64,000 nt of DNA from the NCBI GenBank assembly GCA_944415565.1, contig CALYBQ010000005.1, positions 42,061 to 106,060 of the forward strand. The letters are read 5' to 3'. Position numbers and translations under genes: made by a program. Origin of the DNA: an uncultured Rikenellaceae bacterium (GTDB lineage: Bacteria; Bacteroidota; Bacteroidia; Bacteroidales; Rikenellaceae). This document shows positions 26,407-36,143 of this stretch, piece by piece. The notes below the pieces were generated by a model, which saw nothing but the letters and a program-made list of their open reading frames with translations, had not been told where the DNA came from and did not search any database. Each line of letters starts with the position of its first letter. The stretch's first letter is position 1.

Positions 26407-28939
26407 CGTTCGTATCCCTTTTCCTGTTACCCATTACAGCGGCCACCGCAGCAGCGACGACCCCGAAAATTATTATCAACGACGCGACAAGCGTCACAGT
26501 AGAAACCGTATCGAAATTGGCAGCACGATAGTGGAACTCCACCTTGTGCTGCCCGGCAGGCAGATACAGGCCGCGCAACACATAATCCGCCCTGAAAATC
26601 GGCGCTTCCGCCCCGTCCACATAAGCCTTCCAACCCTTATCGTAATATATCTCGGAGAAAATGACCACTCCGGGACTCGACGAGCTTGTCTCATACACCA
26701 GATTGTTAGCCTTATAATCCACCAACCTGACATAGGCGAGAGAGTCAACCGCATAACGTAAGCTCTGACCGCTACCGTCGCCTGACACGTCAGACGACAC
26801 CCCGCTTGGGGCGGTTGTCAAGGCGGAAAGGAAACGTCTGTCCACTACTGCCTGCGTCTTCGTATCTATACTGCCTACGAGCGTTATTTCGGCGTCCGGC
26901 GAATCCGCCACTACGACCTCGTTCACGAACCACGCTGCACCGTTGGCATCGGGATTGAACACCGCCATCGGTTGGCCCGTCTGCCTGTTCTGATCTATGA
27001 AATAGCGCGTATTCAACATATTGAGCACTCCGCTATGGGTACGGCTCAGATAGTTCTCGATTATATCCTGATAACGCTGCATCTTGGCCCCGTGATAACC
27101 GCCTACCGAACGGTGGAAGTACGATGTTGTTCCATCATTGAAAGGACTGACCGTGAGGTTCAGCACCCGGAATCCCAGCGTCGTATCGGCAAGTATCTGC
27201 TTATCGGCTTCGGTCGGGACAATCTCGACCTGTTGTTCGTTGACGAAACTGTCTTTCGACAGATAGCGCAGATTCACAGGTATCAAATCGGCACATACCA
27301 ACACGGCAAGCAAGGCCGCCATAAGCCATTTCTTAATCTTTCCGAGTGCGAAAAGCCACACTGTCCCGGCCGTCAACAGCACGAAAACCAGCGAACGGAA
27401 CGCATCGGCCCGCATCATCGAGAGACGGTCGGCCGCAAGCGACGGTTGGATCGCATCGGCGAATTGCATGGCCCCATTCTGGTCGAGTCCGCCGTACATT
27501 CCGAGCTGTGCGATCATCGCCTTGTCGTTAAGCCCTGCGAAATCGAACATGGCTCCACCGAATACGATGAAAACAAGAGTGATCCCACCTACCACCGCCA
27601 CGGAGTATTTCAGGGCCTTTACCATTTGCTGTTTCGTAACGCCGTCCCGCCATAATTTACCCAGCAGAAGTGCCGCGATGAAAGGTACGCTCCATTCCGC
27701 TATTACGAGAATCATGGCGACGACACGGAATTTATTATAACCCGGGAAATAATTGAAGAACAACTCGGTAAACCACATGAAGTTCCGTCCCCACGCAAGC
27801 ATCAAGGCGATGAGCGTAATCGCCACCACCCACCATTTGCACCTGCCACGCAGCAAAAACAAACCCAACACGCACAGGAATATTATCACGGCTCCGATAT
27901 AAGTAGGCCCTGCCGTCCCCGGCTGGTCGCCCCAATACGTGCTTATATACTGGGCCATATCCCGTGCCCCGTACTTCGACAACGCCTTGCCCACATCTCC
28001 GTCTTTCTCGAAAGTGGTCCCCGAAGAGCCGCCCATAAAGTTCGGTATGTACATATTGAAACTCTCGGCCTTGCCGTAGCTCCACGCCGTAGCGTAGTCT
28101 ATATCGAGACCGCCGCCACGTTTTTCGTCCGCCGCCGTCTTAGGTGTCAGCTCGCTGCCGCCCCTTATGGAATCCTTGGAATATTGGTATGTATCATACA
28201 ACGATGACGAATTTGCGCCGACGGCCAACAACGCCGCCACGACCAGCAACCCGGTAGCTTTCAAGAAGCGCGGCATCGTCTTCTCTTTGAACGCCACTAT
28301 CCCCTCGTTGATCCAGAAAGCAGCCAGCACCAGTGCGAAATAATAAGGTATCTGCGTATGGTTGGTAGAGATGACGAGCGCGGCGAAAAGCGCCGTCAGA
28401 GCCGAGCCGAGCCACAGATTCTTGCGGAAAGTATAAAATACCCCGCCCATCATAAGCGGCGTATAGGCCAACGCCCACATCTTCGTGACGTGCCCCGCCC
28501 CGATTATTATGAAAAAATAGGTCGAAAGTCCATAAGCGATAGACGGCACTATCGCCGCCCACGGGTTCAGTCCCCACATCAGCAGCATGACGAAGAATGC
28601 GGCCATAGCCAAGAAAATCATCGAAGCCGGTGTCCCGAGGAAGTCTATGAGCGGCTTGACCTTCACGATAAGCATTGTATCGTGCTGCATGTTGGTGAGA
28701 TTGGCCGGCATACCGGCAAACGTATTACCCAGCCATTGCGGATCTTCTCCGTACTTTTCGCGGTGCTGGATGACCTCTTCCGTCGTCGCCTTATACTGCA
28801 CCATGTCCGACTGCCGCAGCGTCTTGCCCGAAAATTGCGGCGAAAAATATACCGCCGGAATGATGATAAAAGCCAAAAGCGCTACGATATACGGCGACAG
28901 CCGTTTCAACAAAGAGTTCTTCTCCATTCCATCAAGCAA
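26384..28939 (-). CDS. YfhO-family large membrane protein
   Basis: An 851-residue polytopic protein. It begins with a transmembrane helix and then an extracytoplasmic loop (SDMVQYKATTEEV...). It has around a dozen further hydrophobic segments, and a soluble C-terminal region (about 600-800) before a final helix. This matches YfhO-like membrane proteins, of which some Gram-positive members add sugars to lipoteichoic acid; the substrate in Bacteroidota is unknown. An ATG four codons in (28927) is an alternative start. It heads the operon that continues to queA. Confidence 0.85.
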   Translation of the reverse strand: MLDGMEKNSLLKRLSPYIVALLAFIIIPAVYFSPQFSGKTLRQSDMVQYKATTEEVIQHREKYGEDPQWLGNTFAGMPANLTNMQHDTMLIVKVKPLIDFLGTPASMIFLAMAAFFVMLLMWGLNPWAAIVPSIAYGLSTYFFIIIGAGHVTKMWALAYTPLMMGGVFYTFRKNLWLGSALTALFAALVISTNHTQIPYYFALVLAAFWINEGIVAFKEKTMPRFLKATGLLVVAALLAVGANSSSLYDTYQYSKDSIRGGSELTPKTAADEKRGGGLDIDYATAWSYGKAESFNMYIPNFMGGSSGTTFEKDGDVGKALSKYGARDMAQYISTYWGDQPGTAGPTYIGAVIIFLCVLGLFLLRGRCKWWVVAITLIALMLAWGRNFMWFTELFFNYFPGYNKFRVVAMILVIAEWSVPFIAALLLGKLWRDGVTKQQMVKALKYSVAVVGGITLVFIVFGGAMFDFAGLNDKAMIAQLGMYGGLDQNGAMQFADAIQPSLAADRLSMMRADAFRSLVFVLLTAGTVWLFALGKIKKWLMAALLAVLVCADLIPVNLRYLSKDSFVNEQQVEIVPTEADKQILADTTLGFRVLNLTVSPFNDGTTSYFHRSVGGYHGAKMQRYQDIIENYLSRTHSGVLNMLNTRYFIDQNRQTGQPMAVFNPDANGAAWFVNEVVVADSPDAEITLVGSIDTKTQAVVDRRFLSALTTAPSGVSSDVSGDGSGQSLRYAVDSLAYVRLVDYKANNLVYETSSSSPGVVIFSEIYYDKGWKAYVDGAEAPIFRADYVLRGLYLPAGQHKVEFHYRAANFDTVSTVTLVASLIIIFGVVAAAVAAVMGNRKRDTNDVREQKA

Positions 28940-29068
28940 TTTATGCAGTTAATACGGAAATCACAAAGTAACGAAAAATTACCGACATAGATGAACGCGC
29001 CCCCCAGATTTCACAACATTTACCGAACAAACAGCACCCCGATGATGCGTTTTCATTATCTTTTTCCG

Positions 29069-29076
29069 TAACTTTG
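29069..29076 (+). promoter_or_regulatory. -7 element of the polyprenyl synthase gene
   Basis: TAACTTTG matches TAnnTTTG and lies 19 nt before the ATG. No convincing -33 TTTG is seen at the right distance. Confidence 0.5.
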
Positions 29077-29095
29077 TGACTTATATAATGAATCT

Positions 29096-30079
29096 ATGCC
29101 GGGTATCGAAAAAATAAAAGCTCCCGTAGCCGCCGATCTGGAACGCTATGAGTCTTTCCTGCGCGCTTCGCTTCACAGCGGACATCAGCTCACGCAGGCC
29201 ATGCTCGATTATATTTTCGAAACACGGGGCAAGGGGATACGCCCGCTTCTGGTGCTGCTCAGCGCTGGGATGCACAACACCGCAAGCAGCCTGCCCGAAA
29301 AAAGCTATCTCGCGGCCATGCTCATCGAGATGGTACACACGGCCTCGCTCGTACACGACGACGTCATAGACGAAGCCGACATGCGCCGCGGACAACCGTC
29401 GGTAAACGCCAAATGGCATTCCAAGCGCTCGGTAATAATCGGAGACTACATACTTGCCAAAAGTTTCTCGGTGGGGATGCAAAGCCGCGCCTACGACGTG
29501 GTGGCATATATAACCGAAGGCATAGGTGCGCTGTGCGAAGGGGAGCTCATACAGAGCGAACAGAACGACCTGCTCGAAATGACGCGCGAAATATATTGCG
29601 ACATCATATATAAAAAGACCGCTACGCTGATAGGCTCGAGTTGCGGGGCGGGTGCGATGGCCGTAGATGCACCGCAGGAAGTGGTAGCAGCGATGAAGCA
29701 ATTCGGCGACAATATCGGGATGGCGTTCCAGATAAAGGACGACATCCTCGATTACAGCTCCAGCGACAAGACAGGCAAGCCGGCTTGCGGCGACCTGAAA
29801 GAGGGCAAAATAACACTACCGCTGCTGTTGCTGCTCGAAAAGGCCGACGACGCCAAAAAAGAGTCTATAAAAAGACATCTTCGCGATGCGTGGCAATCGG
29901 CTGAAAGTCTGACATACCTATCCTGCATGGTCGAGAAAGAGGGCTGGCTGGAGCGCGCCGCCGAGGTAATGAACGAATACGTAGCGAAGGCCCGTGGTCT
30001 CCTGAAGGCGTTTCCCGAATCCTCATACCGCGATTCACTTGACGAACTCTGCCTGTACATAGCGGAAAGAGACAAATAA
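29096..30079 (+). CDS. trans-Polyprenyl diphosphate synthase
   Basis: Head-to-tail prenyltransferase that extends an allylic diphosphate with isopentenyl diphosphate. GKGIRP is at 45-50, the first aspartate-rich motif DDVID at 88-92 and the second DDILD at 215-219. The residues just before the first motif are small (Ala83, Ser84), which in this family allows long products, so an octaprenyl-type chain for menaquinone is likely, though undecided. It has its own promoter and is divergent from the YfhO gene. The 327 residues are normal. Confidence 0.92.
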   Translation: MPGIEKIKAPVAADLERYESFLRASLHSGHQLTQAMLDYIFETRGKGIRPLLVLLSAGMHNTASSLPEKSYLAAMLIEMVHTASLVHDDVIDEADMRRGQPSVNAKWHSKRSVIIGDYILAKSFSVGMQSRAYDVVAYITEGIGALCEGELIQSEQNDLLEMTREIYCDIIYKKTATLIGSSCGAGAMAVDAPQEVVAAMKQFGDNIGMAFQIKDDILDYSSSDKTGKPACGDLKEGKITLPLLLLLEKADDAKKESIKRHLRDAWQSAESLTYLSCMVEKEGWLERAAEVMNEYVAKARGLLKAFPESSYRDSLDELCLYIAERDK

Positions 30080-30432
30080 TCACGTATTCGGCGGCAGCGC
30101 TCGTCTCACATTACATTCCCACACATCCGAATACTCATACTCGGTACTTATACCGCCCAACAGCATACGCACAAGCAGTATCAAAAACACGTATGCGCTA
30201 TCTGTGTACGTACTTAACACGCACATGCCGCGTAATAAAATATCCTCGACATAACCGAGCCGACCGTTTCTGTACAGAATAAACATCCGGGACGATATGC
30301 CACGACCATTATAAAAGACTCAAAACGTACATCGCCATTACAAACAGGAAGTCATCTAAGAGCAAGCATGCCTCAAATAAAATCGGCTTCCAGATTAACT
30401 GGAAGCCGATTTTATTAAACCAAGTTATCTAT
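30080..30432. other. Intergenic region without a recognised gene
   Basis: About 350 bases between two convergent genes. The only structure I can support is the hairpin at 30376-30416. An open frame of 68 codons on the minus strand (30080-30286) has unlikely composition and no neighbours that support it. Confidence 0.6.
30376..30416. terminator. Bidirectional terminator between polyprenyl synthase and the foldase gene
   Basis: An 18-bp inverted repeat (30376-30393 with 30399-30416, core ATCGGCTTCCAG, 5-nt loop) flanked by A-rich and T-rich ends on both sides, so it can act on both convergent genes. Confidence 0.88.
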
Positions 30433-32490
30433 TTAGAAATACCGGACTCTCATATCCTTGATTTCCGAAGCTCTGTTGAGCGCCTGCATCAACCTTTGGT
30501 CCATATACATCTCGGCCGAAGATTCGAGCATCACCTTTTCGGTCTCCTTGTTCACATCGTTAGGAGTGGTTCCCGTAACAACGAACACATAGACACCGTT
30601 GTCTCCTATCACCGGTTTGGAAAGCTTGCCTATCTCGACTCCCGATGTGATGGCTCCTATCAATTTGCTGTCAGCGCCGATTCCCGGAACCGAAAATGCG
30701 GTAAAGCGTATGTTCTCGGCAGTCACCACCTCTTTGCCTACGGCCGAAGCAACCTCATCAATCGAGTTGCCGGTCATTTTCGAAGCCAGAAGCTCGCCTT
30801 TCTTCTCCCGCGCAACCACCATGCGGATCTCGTCCCTGAACTGATCCATCGGAGCGATACCGTCATCGGTAATATCCGTCAAGATCGCTATTACATAAGT
30901 ATCTGTCCCGATTCTGATGTCGTTAGAGATAGCACCTTTCTCGTTGGTGAAAGCCCAACGCACGAGCTCCCTCGAATCCGCAAGTCCGCTGACGTTACGG
31001 TCAGTGTTCTGTATGCGTGCGACCCTTTGCGAAAGAGCGTTCTCCGACACAGCTTTGCTGAAGTTCTCGTAAGAACCTGCCGCAGCCTGCTGGAACTGGC
31101 GCACCTTGTTGAGCACGTCCGTCTCCGTAGCGCTGCTCGGGTCTACATGATAATCTATCATAGCTATCTGCGCTTTTTTCACAGGTGCGCTCTGATATGT
31201 CTTTTCAACCACATGAAGTCCCCACTGGGTAGTCACGGTAAATACATCGCCAGTCTCGTGTGCAAGGAGAGCTTCAGAGAATTCCGGAATCATCGTCTCC
31301 GGAGTGAACCTGCCGAGGTCACCGGCATTCTGTTTGCCCGACGGATCAACGGAGTACTTTCCTGCCAGTTCGGCGAAATCCGCCCCGTTCTTCAGAAGCG
31401 TTATAAGGCTGTCTGCGATACCTGTGCTTACAGGTGCGAGCAGTATATGACGTGCGCCGAGCGAGTCGGGCATCATCTTGACCTCTCCGAGACGGGCCAT
31501 CGTATAAACGTCGTTGTTAAGCACCGGACCGTACATAGCTTCCGGCTTGTCCCAGATAGCGGCAGCTATTTCGGCCGGAACGTCGCTCTCCTTCTTAAAG
31601 CCATTATCCTGCGGCGACTGGGTGTTCAAGTTTGCATACTGCACGGGGGTCGTGCTTGCAGCGAATTCCGATGCCAACTGGTCCACCGCCTTCTTTGCTT
31701 CGGCATAATCGTTCTCCGAAGGGAGGACGTTGAACACCACGTACTCAATATCGCGTGAAGCGGTCTGACGGAACGCCTCTTTATGCTCATCGTAATATTT
31801 CGCAATATCCGCATCGGTAACCGTCACGAGCGAATCAGGTATATCGTTGAACGACTGGGCTACCACCTGCGCCGTCACCGTCTTATTATCGGCAGCGAAC
31901 TGCGTATCCACCTCCATATCGGCAACGTTAATGCCTGCGGCTACGAGCGTCATGTATTTAAGCATAGCCCTCTGCTCCACCATCTGCGATTTCAGGTATT
32001 CCCACATCATCGCTCCGTTGGGGTTCAGGTCTATCTGGCTCACGAAAGTGGACAGAAGTGTACGGTCGAACATACCCGTCTGCGGGTTCGTAAATTCGCG
32101 CTGGATAACGGGAGACAGATAAGTACCGGCCACCATATCGGTCCTTTCGGCAGCGAGCGGAGTGAGTCCGAGGTTGTCGAAACCGGGCATGATAGCGTAT
32201 TCGTTCACCAGATTGTTCCAAGCCATATCCTGAATCTGGTTCATCTCTTCCGCAGAGAAGTTGCTTCTGCCGTAGTAAGCGGTCATTACGGCATCGAAGT
32301 ATTCGTTACGGTTGTTATACTCTGTGTAGGACACTTTCTCGCCGTTGATCTCTCCGACTTTGATCTTGTCGGGGTTCATGCCGCCCGAGCCCCTGAAGAC
32401 TTCGGGGAGAATGAAAGCCAGAAGCGCGATACCGATAACGATAGATATTATCCATCCGCCTTTGGTCCTCAGTGTGTTAAGACTTGCCAT
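30433..32490 (-). CDS. ppiD: PpiD/SurA-type peptidyl-prolyl isomerase (membrane-anchored foldase)
   Basis: Periplasmic folding factor for exported and outer-membrane proteins. A cytoplasmic start is followed by one transmembrane helix (about 11-32) and a SurA-N-like helical domain. A parvulin rotamase domain lies at about 340-430 (ARHILLAP through WGLHVVEK), and a second helical or parvulin-like stretch follows. The anchored layout is that of PpiD, but Bacteroidota members are often named only as SurA N-terminal proteins. It follows the CNNM gene but has its own -7 element. Confidence 0.88.
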   Translation of the reverse strand: MASLNTLRTKGGWIISIVIGIALLAFILPEVFRGSGGMNPDKIKVGEINGEKVSYTEYNNRNEYFDAVMTAYYGRSNFSAEEMNQIQDMAWNNLVNEYAIMPGFDNLGLTPLAAERTDMVAGTYLSPVIQREFTNPQTGMFDRTLLSTFVSQIDLNPNGAMMWEYLKSQMVEQRAMLKYMTLVAAGINVADMEVDTQFAADNKTVTAQVVAQSFNDIPDSLVTVTDADIAKYYDEHKEAFRQTASRDIEYVVFNVLPSENDYAEAKKAVDQLASEFAASTTPVQYANLNTQSPQDNGFKKESDVPAEIAAAIWDKPEAMYGPVLNNDVYTMARLGEVKMMPDSLGARHILLAPVSTGIADSLITLLKNGADFAELAGKYSVDPSGKQNAGDLGRFTPETMIPEFSEALLAHETGDVFTVTTQWGLHVVEKTYQSAPVKKAQIAMIDYHVDPSSATETDVLNKVRQFQQAAAGSYENFSKAVSENALSQRVARIQNTDRNVSGLADSRELVRWAFTNEKGAISNDIRIGTDTYVIAILTDITDDGIAPMDQFRDEIRMVVAREKKGELLASKMTGNSIDEVASAVGKEVVTAENIRFTAFSVPGIGADSKLIGAITSGVEIGKLSKPVIGDNGVYVFVVTGTTPNDVNKETEKVMLESSAEMYMDQRLMQALNRASEIKDMRVRYF

Positions 32491-32540
32491 AATTTTATGT
32501 GATGTTAAAGTTTACTTAATAGGGTTGCTAAAATAAGGCT

Positions 32541-32548
32541 CAAAGATA
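32541..32548 (-). promoter_or_regulatory. -7 element of the foldase gene
   Basis: Minus strand TATCTTTG matches the consensus and lies 50 nt before the ATG. A CAA on the plus strand that could give a -33 box is too close (14 nt). Confidence 0.5.
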
Positions 32549-32691
32549 ATAATTTTCTCTATCAACGGAAACGCCCCGTATAAAAAAGTCTTTCCGACAG
32601 CTAAAAAGCTCGATTTCAACCCTATTATCCGCCCAGCCCGACGTCTCCGGACGCCTTTTACGCAGCGCCGGATCTCTCCCACCAATGCCCG

Positions 32692-33954
32692 CTACAATAT
32701 CCTCACCCGTGCGAGTTCGAGTTTCGAACCGCTCATTCGCAGTATCTGGATCTCCTTGTTCTCGATATTTATGATCTCTCCCTGCGAAGGGATACCCTCG
32801 TAATAGTAAATTATGTAACCGGCCAATGTGTCGTACTCCTCCGACTCCGGGATTCCCAGCCCATACTTCTCATTAAGATAGTCCACCTCCAATCGGCACG
32901 AAAGCACATACGTATTGTTACCCATCGGTTTCTCCACCAGATCGTTCTCGTCGTGCTCGTCCTCGATCTCGCCGAAAATCTCCTCAAGCACGTCCTCCAT
33001 CGACACCATTCCTGCCGTACCGCCGAACTCATCTATCACGACCGCCACCGTATGGTTCTTCTTGGTCAACATCGTCAGTAGTTTTTGCGCCGACAAGCTC
33101 TCCGGCACATAATCCACCTCCATCAACACCTCGCGTATCGTCTTGGGCATACGGAACATACTCTTGGTATTGACATACCCTATGATATTGTCTATCGACC
33201 CCTCGTAAATGAAGATGCGGGAATAATTGGTATCTATGAACTTATCGGCCAGCTCCCCGATGGTCGCATTTATCTCCAGCGCCTCTATATCAACCCTCGG
33301 AACCATGCAGTCGCGCACCCTCAGGTCCGAAAAATCCAGCGCATTACGGAATATCTTGATCTCGTGTTCCTCGTCGCTGAGCTCCATCTCGTTCTCCTTA
33401 GCCTCCTCGAGCATATGGGTCAGGTCAATACGGTCGAACCCCTGTATCTTGTGTCCGTTACGCACCTTTAGGCCGAACAGGCGCAATATTCCGACCGCGA
33501 GCCACGTAGTGAACTTGGCTACCGGATAAAGCACGACGTAAAACAAGAACAACGGTGCGGCGAATATCCTCAGAAAAAAGTTAGGACTACGGCTGAATAT
33601 GGCTTTAGGGACGAACTCCCCTGCAAAGATTATGACTATGGTCGATATAACCGTCTCCAACAGTATGTCTGTCGTTCCGCCCACATCGAAGCCAAGTCTG
33701 GCGGCCCCGGCACTGAGCAGCACGGACATATTGAGGGAGTAGATGACCAACGCAATGTTATTCCCGACCAATATCGTGGTAATATACTGCCCCGGATCCT
33801 TGAGGAATATACCCGCGATCTTACCGAACAGCCTGTTCTGATCCTTCTCGATTTGCAGTTTCAGCTTGTTCGACGATGTAAACGCGATCTCCATCCCCGA
33901 AAAGAATGCAGAGAAAACAAGTGTTGTAATTACGATTATTACGACCGAAACCAT
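32692..33954 (-). CDS. CNNM/CBS-domain membrane protein (HlyC/CorC family)
   Basis: N-terminal DUF21 (CNNM) membrane domain of about four helices (about 1-160), a pair of CBS domains (about 210-330) that bind adenosine nucleotides in relatives, and a C-terminal CorC/HlyC domain (about 345-420). Members are proposed magnesium or cobalt transporters. The start MVSVVIIVITTLVFSAFFSGMEIAF is typical. It closes the coaX operon, 80 bp after lptC. The ion specificity cannot be read from sequence. Confidence 0.9.
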   Translation of the reverse strand: MVSVVIIVITTLVFSAFFSGMEIAFTSSNKLKLQIEKDQNRLFGKIAGIFLKDPGQYITTILVGNNIALVIYSLNMSVLLSAGAARLGFDVGGTTDILLETVISTIVIIFAGEFVPKAIFSRSPNFFLRIFAAPLFLFYVVLYPVAKFTTWLAVGILRLFGLKVRNGHKIQGFDRIDLTHMLEEAKENEMELSDEEHEIKIFRNALDFSDLRVRDCMVPRVDIEALEINATIGELADKFIDTNYSRIFIYEGSIDNIIGYVNTKSMFRMPKTIREVLMEVDYVPESLSAQKLLTMLTKKNHTVAVVIDEFGGTAGMVSMEDVLEEIFGEIEDEHDENDLVEKPMGNNTYVLSCRLEVDYLNEKYGLGIPESEEYDTLAGYIIYYYEGIPSQGEIINIENKEIQILRMSGSKLELARVRIL

Positions 33955-34034
33955 TTATAACTCTTCATTTTATGCCCTTACCCGCACAAATAGCTTTTAC
34001 GCGGGACACACATCCCTGCCACCGGACGCATACA

Positions 34035-34748
34035 CTATTTATCCTCGGGAATCTCTTCCACTTCCCCTTGCTCGAGATCGCTCGCCGGCTTCTTATCCCT
34101 CGCCTCTTCGCTTACCCGACCGGCAGGCCGATTCTGAACACGAACCGTATCCGTGCCCGCATTCGGCTCCGGTTGCTGGCTGATCTCGTCCACCTCCATA
34201 GCGCCGGTCGCATTCCTGAACGACCACTCCCGGAACTCTTCGTCCGACTCGAAACCTTCGGCATTTATGACCCCTCCGTCAGCACTGGTAATCCTCGCAT
34301 CCACGTTGGAATATATTCGGCCCGTTTTCTCATTCCAGAACAACTGTTGCGTTTCGAGCACCTGACCGCGTGCGTTGGTAGCCACCACGTCGCCCCTTGC
34401 CTCCCACAAGCCTTGCTTTTCGAGCACGAGCCCGTAATTGGCGCGAAGCGTAGACTCTATCTCCATCGTGGAATCGTTATAGGTAGTCACGTTCAGCCCC
34501 TCACGAAACTCCGTATAGGGCTGGCGGGCATACTCGTAATATTCCATAAGCGGAGCCTCGAACTTGTATTTGATCTTTCCGTCGCGGGACTGATACACCG
34601 TAAGAGTATCTGTCTGTTGCGTAATGAGCTTCTCTAAGTTCATCTCATTTTCCTCGGTCGTGTTACCGCCGCACGAGAGAAGCAAGATAGCACTCCCCGC
34701 GACGAGGAGTGCTACCGACAGCTTTCTATGTGATCTTTTCAGGTTCAC
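34035..34748 (-). CDS. lptC: LPS export protein LptC (lipoprotein form)
   Basis: LptC passes lipopolysaccharide from the LptB2FG transporter to LptA in the periplasmic bridge. Here it starts with a lipoprotein signal (ILLLSC, Cys26) instead of a transmembrane anchor, common in Bacteroidota. The beta-jellyroll region spans about 50-185 (YKFEAPLMEYYE, EARGDVVATN, IYSNVDARITS). The last 50 residues are acidic and probably disordered. It follows the TPR gene after 21 bp. Confidence 0.88.
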   Translation of the reverse strand: MNLKRSHRKLSVALLVAGSAILLLSCGGNTTEENEMNLEKLITQQTDTLTVYQSRDGKIKYKFEAPLMEYYEYARQPYTEFREGLNVTTYNDSTMEIESTLRANYGLVLEKQGLWEARGDVVATNARGQVLETQQLFWNEKTGRIYSNVDARITSADGGVINAEGFESDEEFREWSFRNATGAMEVDEISQQPEPNAGTDTVRVQNRPAGRVSEEARDKKPASDLEQGEVEEIPEDK

Positions 34749-34769
34749 AAAAATATCTTCGCGTTAAAC

Positions 34770-36116
34770 TTACTTGACGGTCCTGACAGTCGTGTTGCCC
34801 GAAATCCAACCGCAATTTACCGTATACGCGCTACCCTCCTGAAGTTCGCGGAAGAAAGTCTCCTCCTTCAGCGGGAAGTTATTGCGGTAAGTCACCATCT
34901 CCGAGTCTATATTCTTAATCTGGTTATTACCGTCTTTTTCAAGCAATCTGCGGGCCACTACGAGGTTATCATACACCAGCCAGTAAACAGTCTGGCGTTC
35001 GAATCCTTCGGCACATGCGTTCGATCCCAAAGCGTAAGCCTGCGCCAGAGTATAATAACCGAGCCCGCTCTCCGGATTTACAGCTATCGCCTGCTTTGCA
35101 TTATCGGCAGCGGCTTTAGCATTTTTAGATTGCAGATGGTCTGCCGCAATCCTGACATACAGGGATTCTTTGGCTTTCGGATCTGTCTCCTTAGAAAGAG
35201 CGTCAGTAAGTATCTCTATGGCTTTGGCAAATTCCTTTTTCTCTTCGAACGAAGCGGCGAGAGCCAATGTAGACTGGGCCGACGGATTGAGTTTGAATAA
35301 CGCCTCGGACACCTTGGCATAGAACGGACCGTCGCACTTGTTCCGGCGAAGAAGGGCCATCACCTTGGTATAAAGCGTCGTATCCTGAGGATTGGCCTCG
35401 AGTTGCGGACCGTAAATAGTCTCAAGGCTACCGCAATCCAAAGCACCGCTGCTCACGGCGAGAGCGTCCAAAGTCTCCTTCGTCTTATCTTTTTCCGGAC
35501 TGGTCGCAGCGTCTATACGTTCCGCCAACTCTTCATAAGCGGACAAATATGTATCGGCATCGAGCGTCTGGAACAACTTATAGTCATCAGTCAGATGCTG
35601 GAAATATACCAACAGTATGTCGGGATATTTCATCGTGGAATCGGCGGCGATAGCTTCTTTGAGCAACTTGCTGATCCCTTCGCGGTCGTCGGCCATCATG
35701 TTCATATAATCCACCGCCTTAGCGCGTGTCAAATATGCACGGCCCTGCTCAGGATGAGTGCCGAAATGTTCGATCCATTTATCGTAAACCAACATGAGCG
35801 AGTCCATGAAAACTTTCTTCTGAGCGTCATCCGTCGCCGTGTTGAATTTAGTCTTATAGATATTTATGCCTGCATGATATATCTGGGAACGTGCCCCGGG
35901 AACAGCTGCCATAAGCTCCTGCAAGTAACCTGCCGCTTCGTCATACAGCTTCATATTGAACGCTTCCTGAAGGAAACCGTAGTTTCTGTAATTATACAAC
36001 CTCGTAGAGTCGTTACCCCCCCACTCCGGACCAATATTCCTGTTCTGAGCCGCAACAGTAGATGCAGAGAACACAGCGGTCAAACCAAGCGCAAATGTCA
36101 AAAGTTTTCGTTTCAT
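34770..36116 (-). CDS. Exported TPR-like protein
   Basis: A signal peptide (MKRKLLTFALGLTAVFSASTVAA) precedes a 425-residue helical protein with tetratricopeptide-type repeats. One is clear at about residues 285-400 (ALAASFEEKKEFAKAIEIL, then ADHLQSKNAKAAADNAKQAI). No catalytic motif is seen. The place between an outer-membrane barrel and lptC suggests a role in envelope assembly, but this is context only. Neighbour spacing is 21 bp and 27 bp. Confidence 0.8.
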   Translation of the reverse strand: MKRKLLTFALGLTAVFSASTVAAQNRNIGPEWGGNDSTRLYNYRNYGFLQEAFNMKLYDEAAGYLQELMAAVPGARSQIYHAGINIYKTKFNTATDDAQKKVFMDSLMLVYDKWIEHFGTHPEQGRAYLTRAKAVDYMNMMADDREGISKLLKEAIAADSTMKYPDILLVYFQHLTDDYKLFQTLDADTYLSAYEELAERIDAATSPEKDKTKETLDALAVSSGALDCGSLETIYGPQLEANPQDTTLYTKVMALLRRNKCDGPFYAKVSEALFKLNPSAQSTLALAASFEEKKEFAKAIEILTDALSKETDPKAKESLYVRIAADHLQSKNAKAAADNAKQAIAVNPESGLGYYTLAQAYALGSNACAEGFERQTVYWLVYDNLVVARRLLEKDGNNQIKNIDSEMVTYRNNFPLKEETFFRELQEGSAYTVNCGWISGNTTVRTVK

Positions 36117-36143
36117 ATTCAGTTATAGGCTTTTTGAAGTTTA

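Noticed and set aside
30080..30286. 68-codon minus-strand frame after the polyprenyl synthase gene
   Set aside because: No motif, start or neighbour support; ends against the synthase stop by chance.
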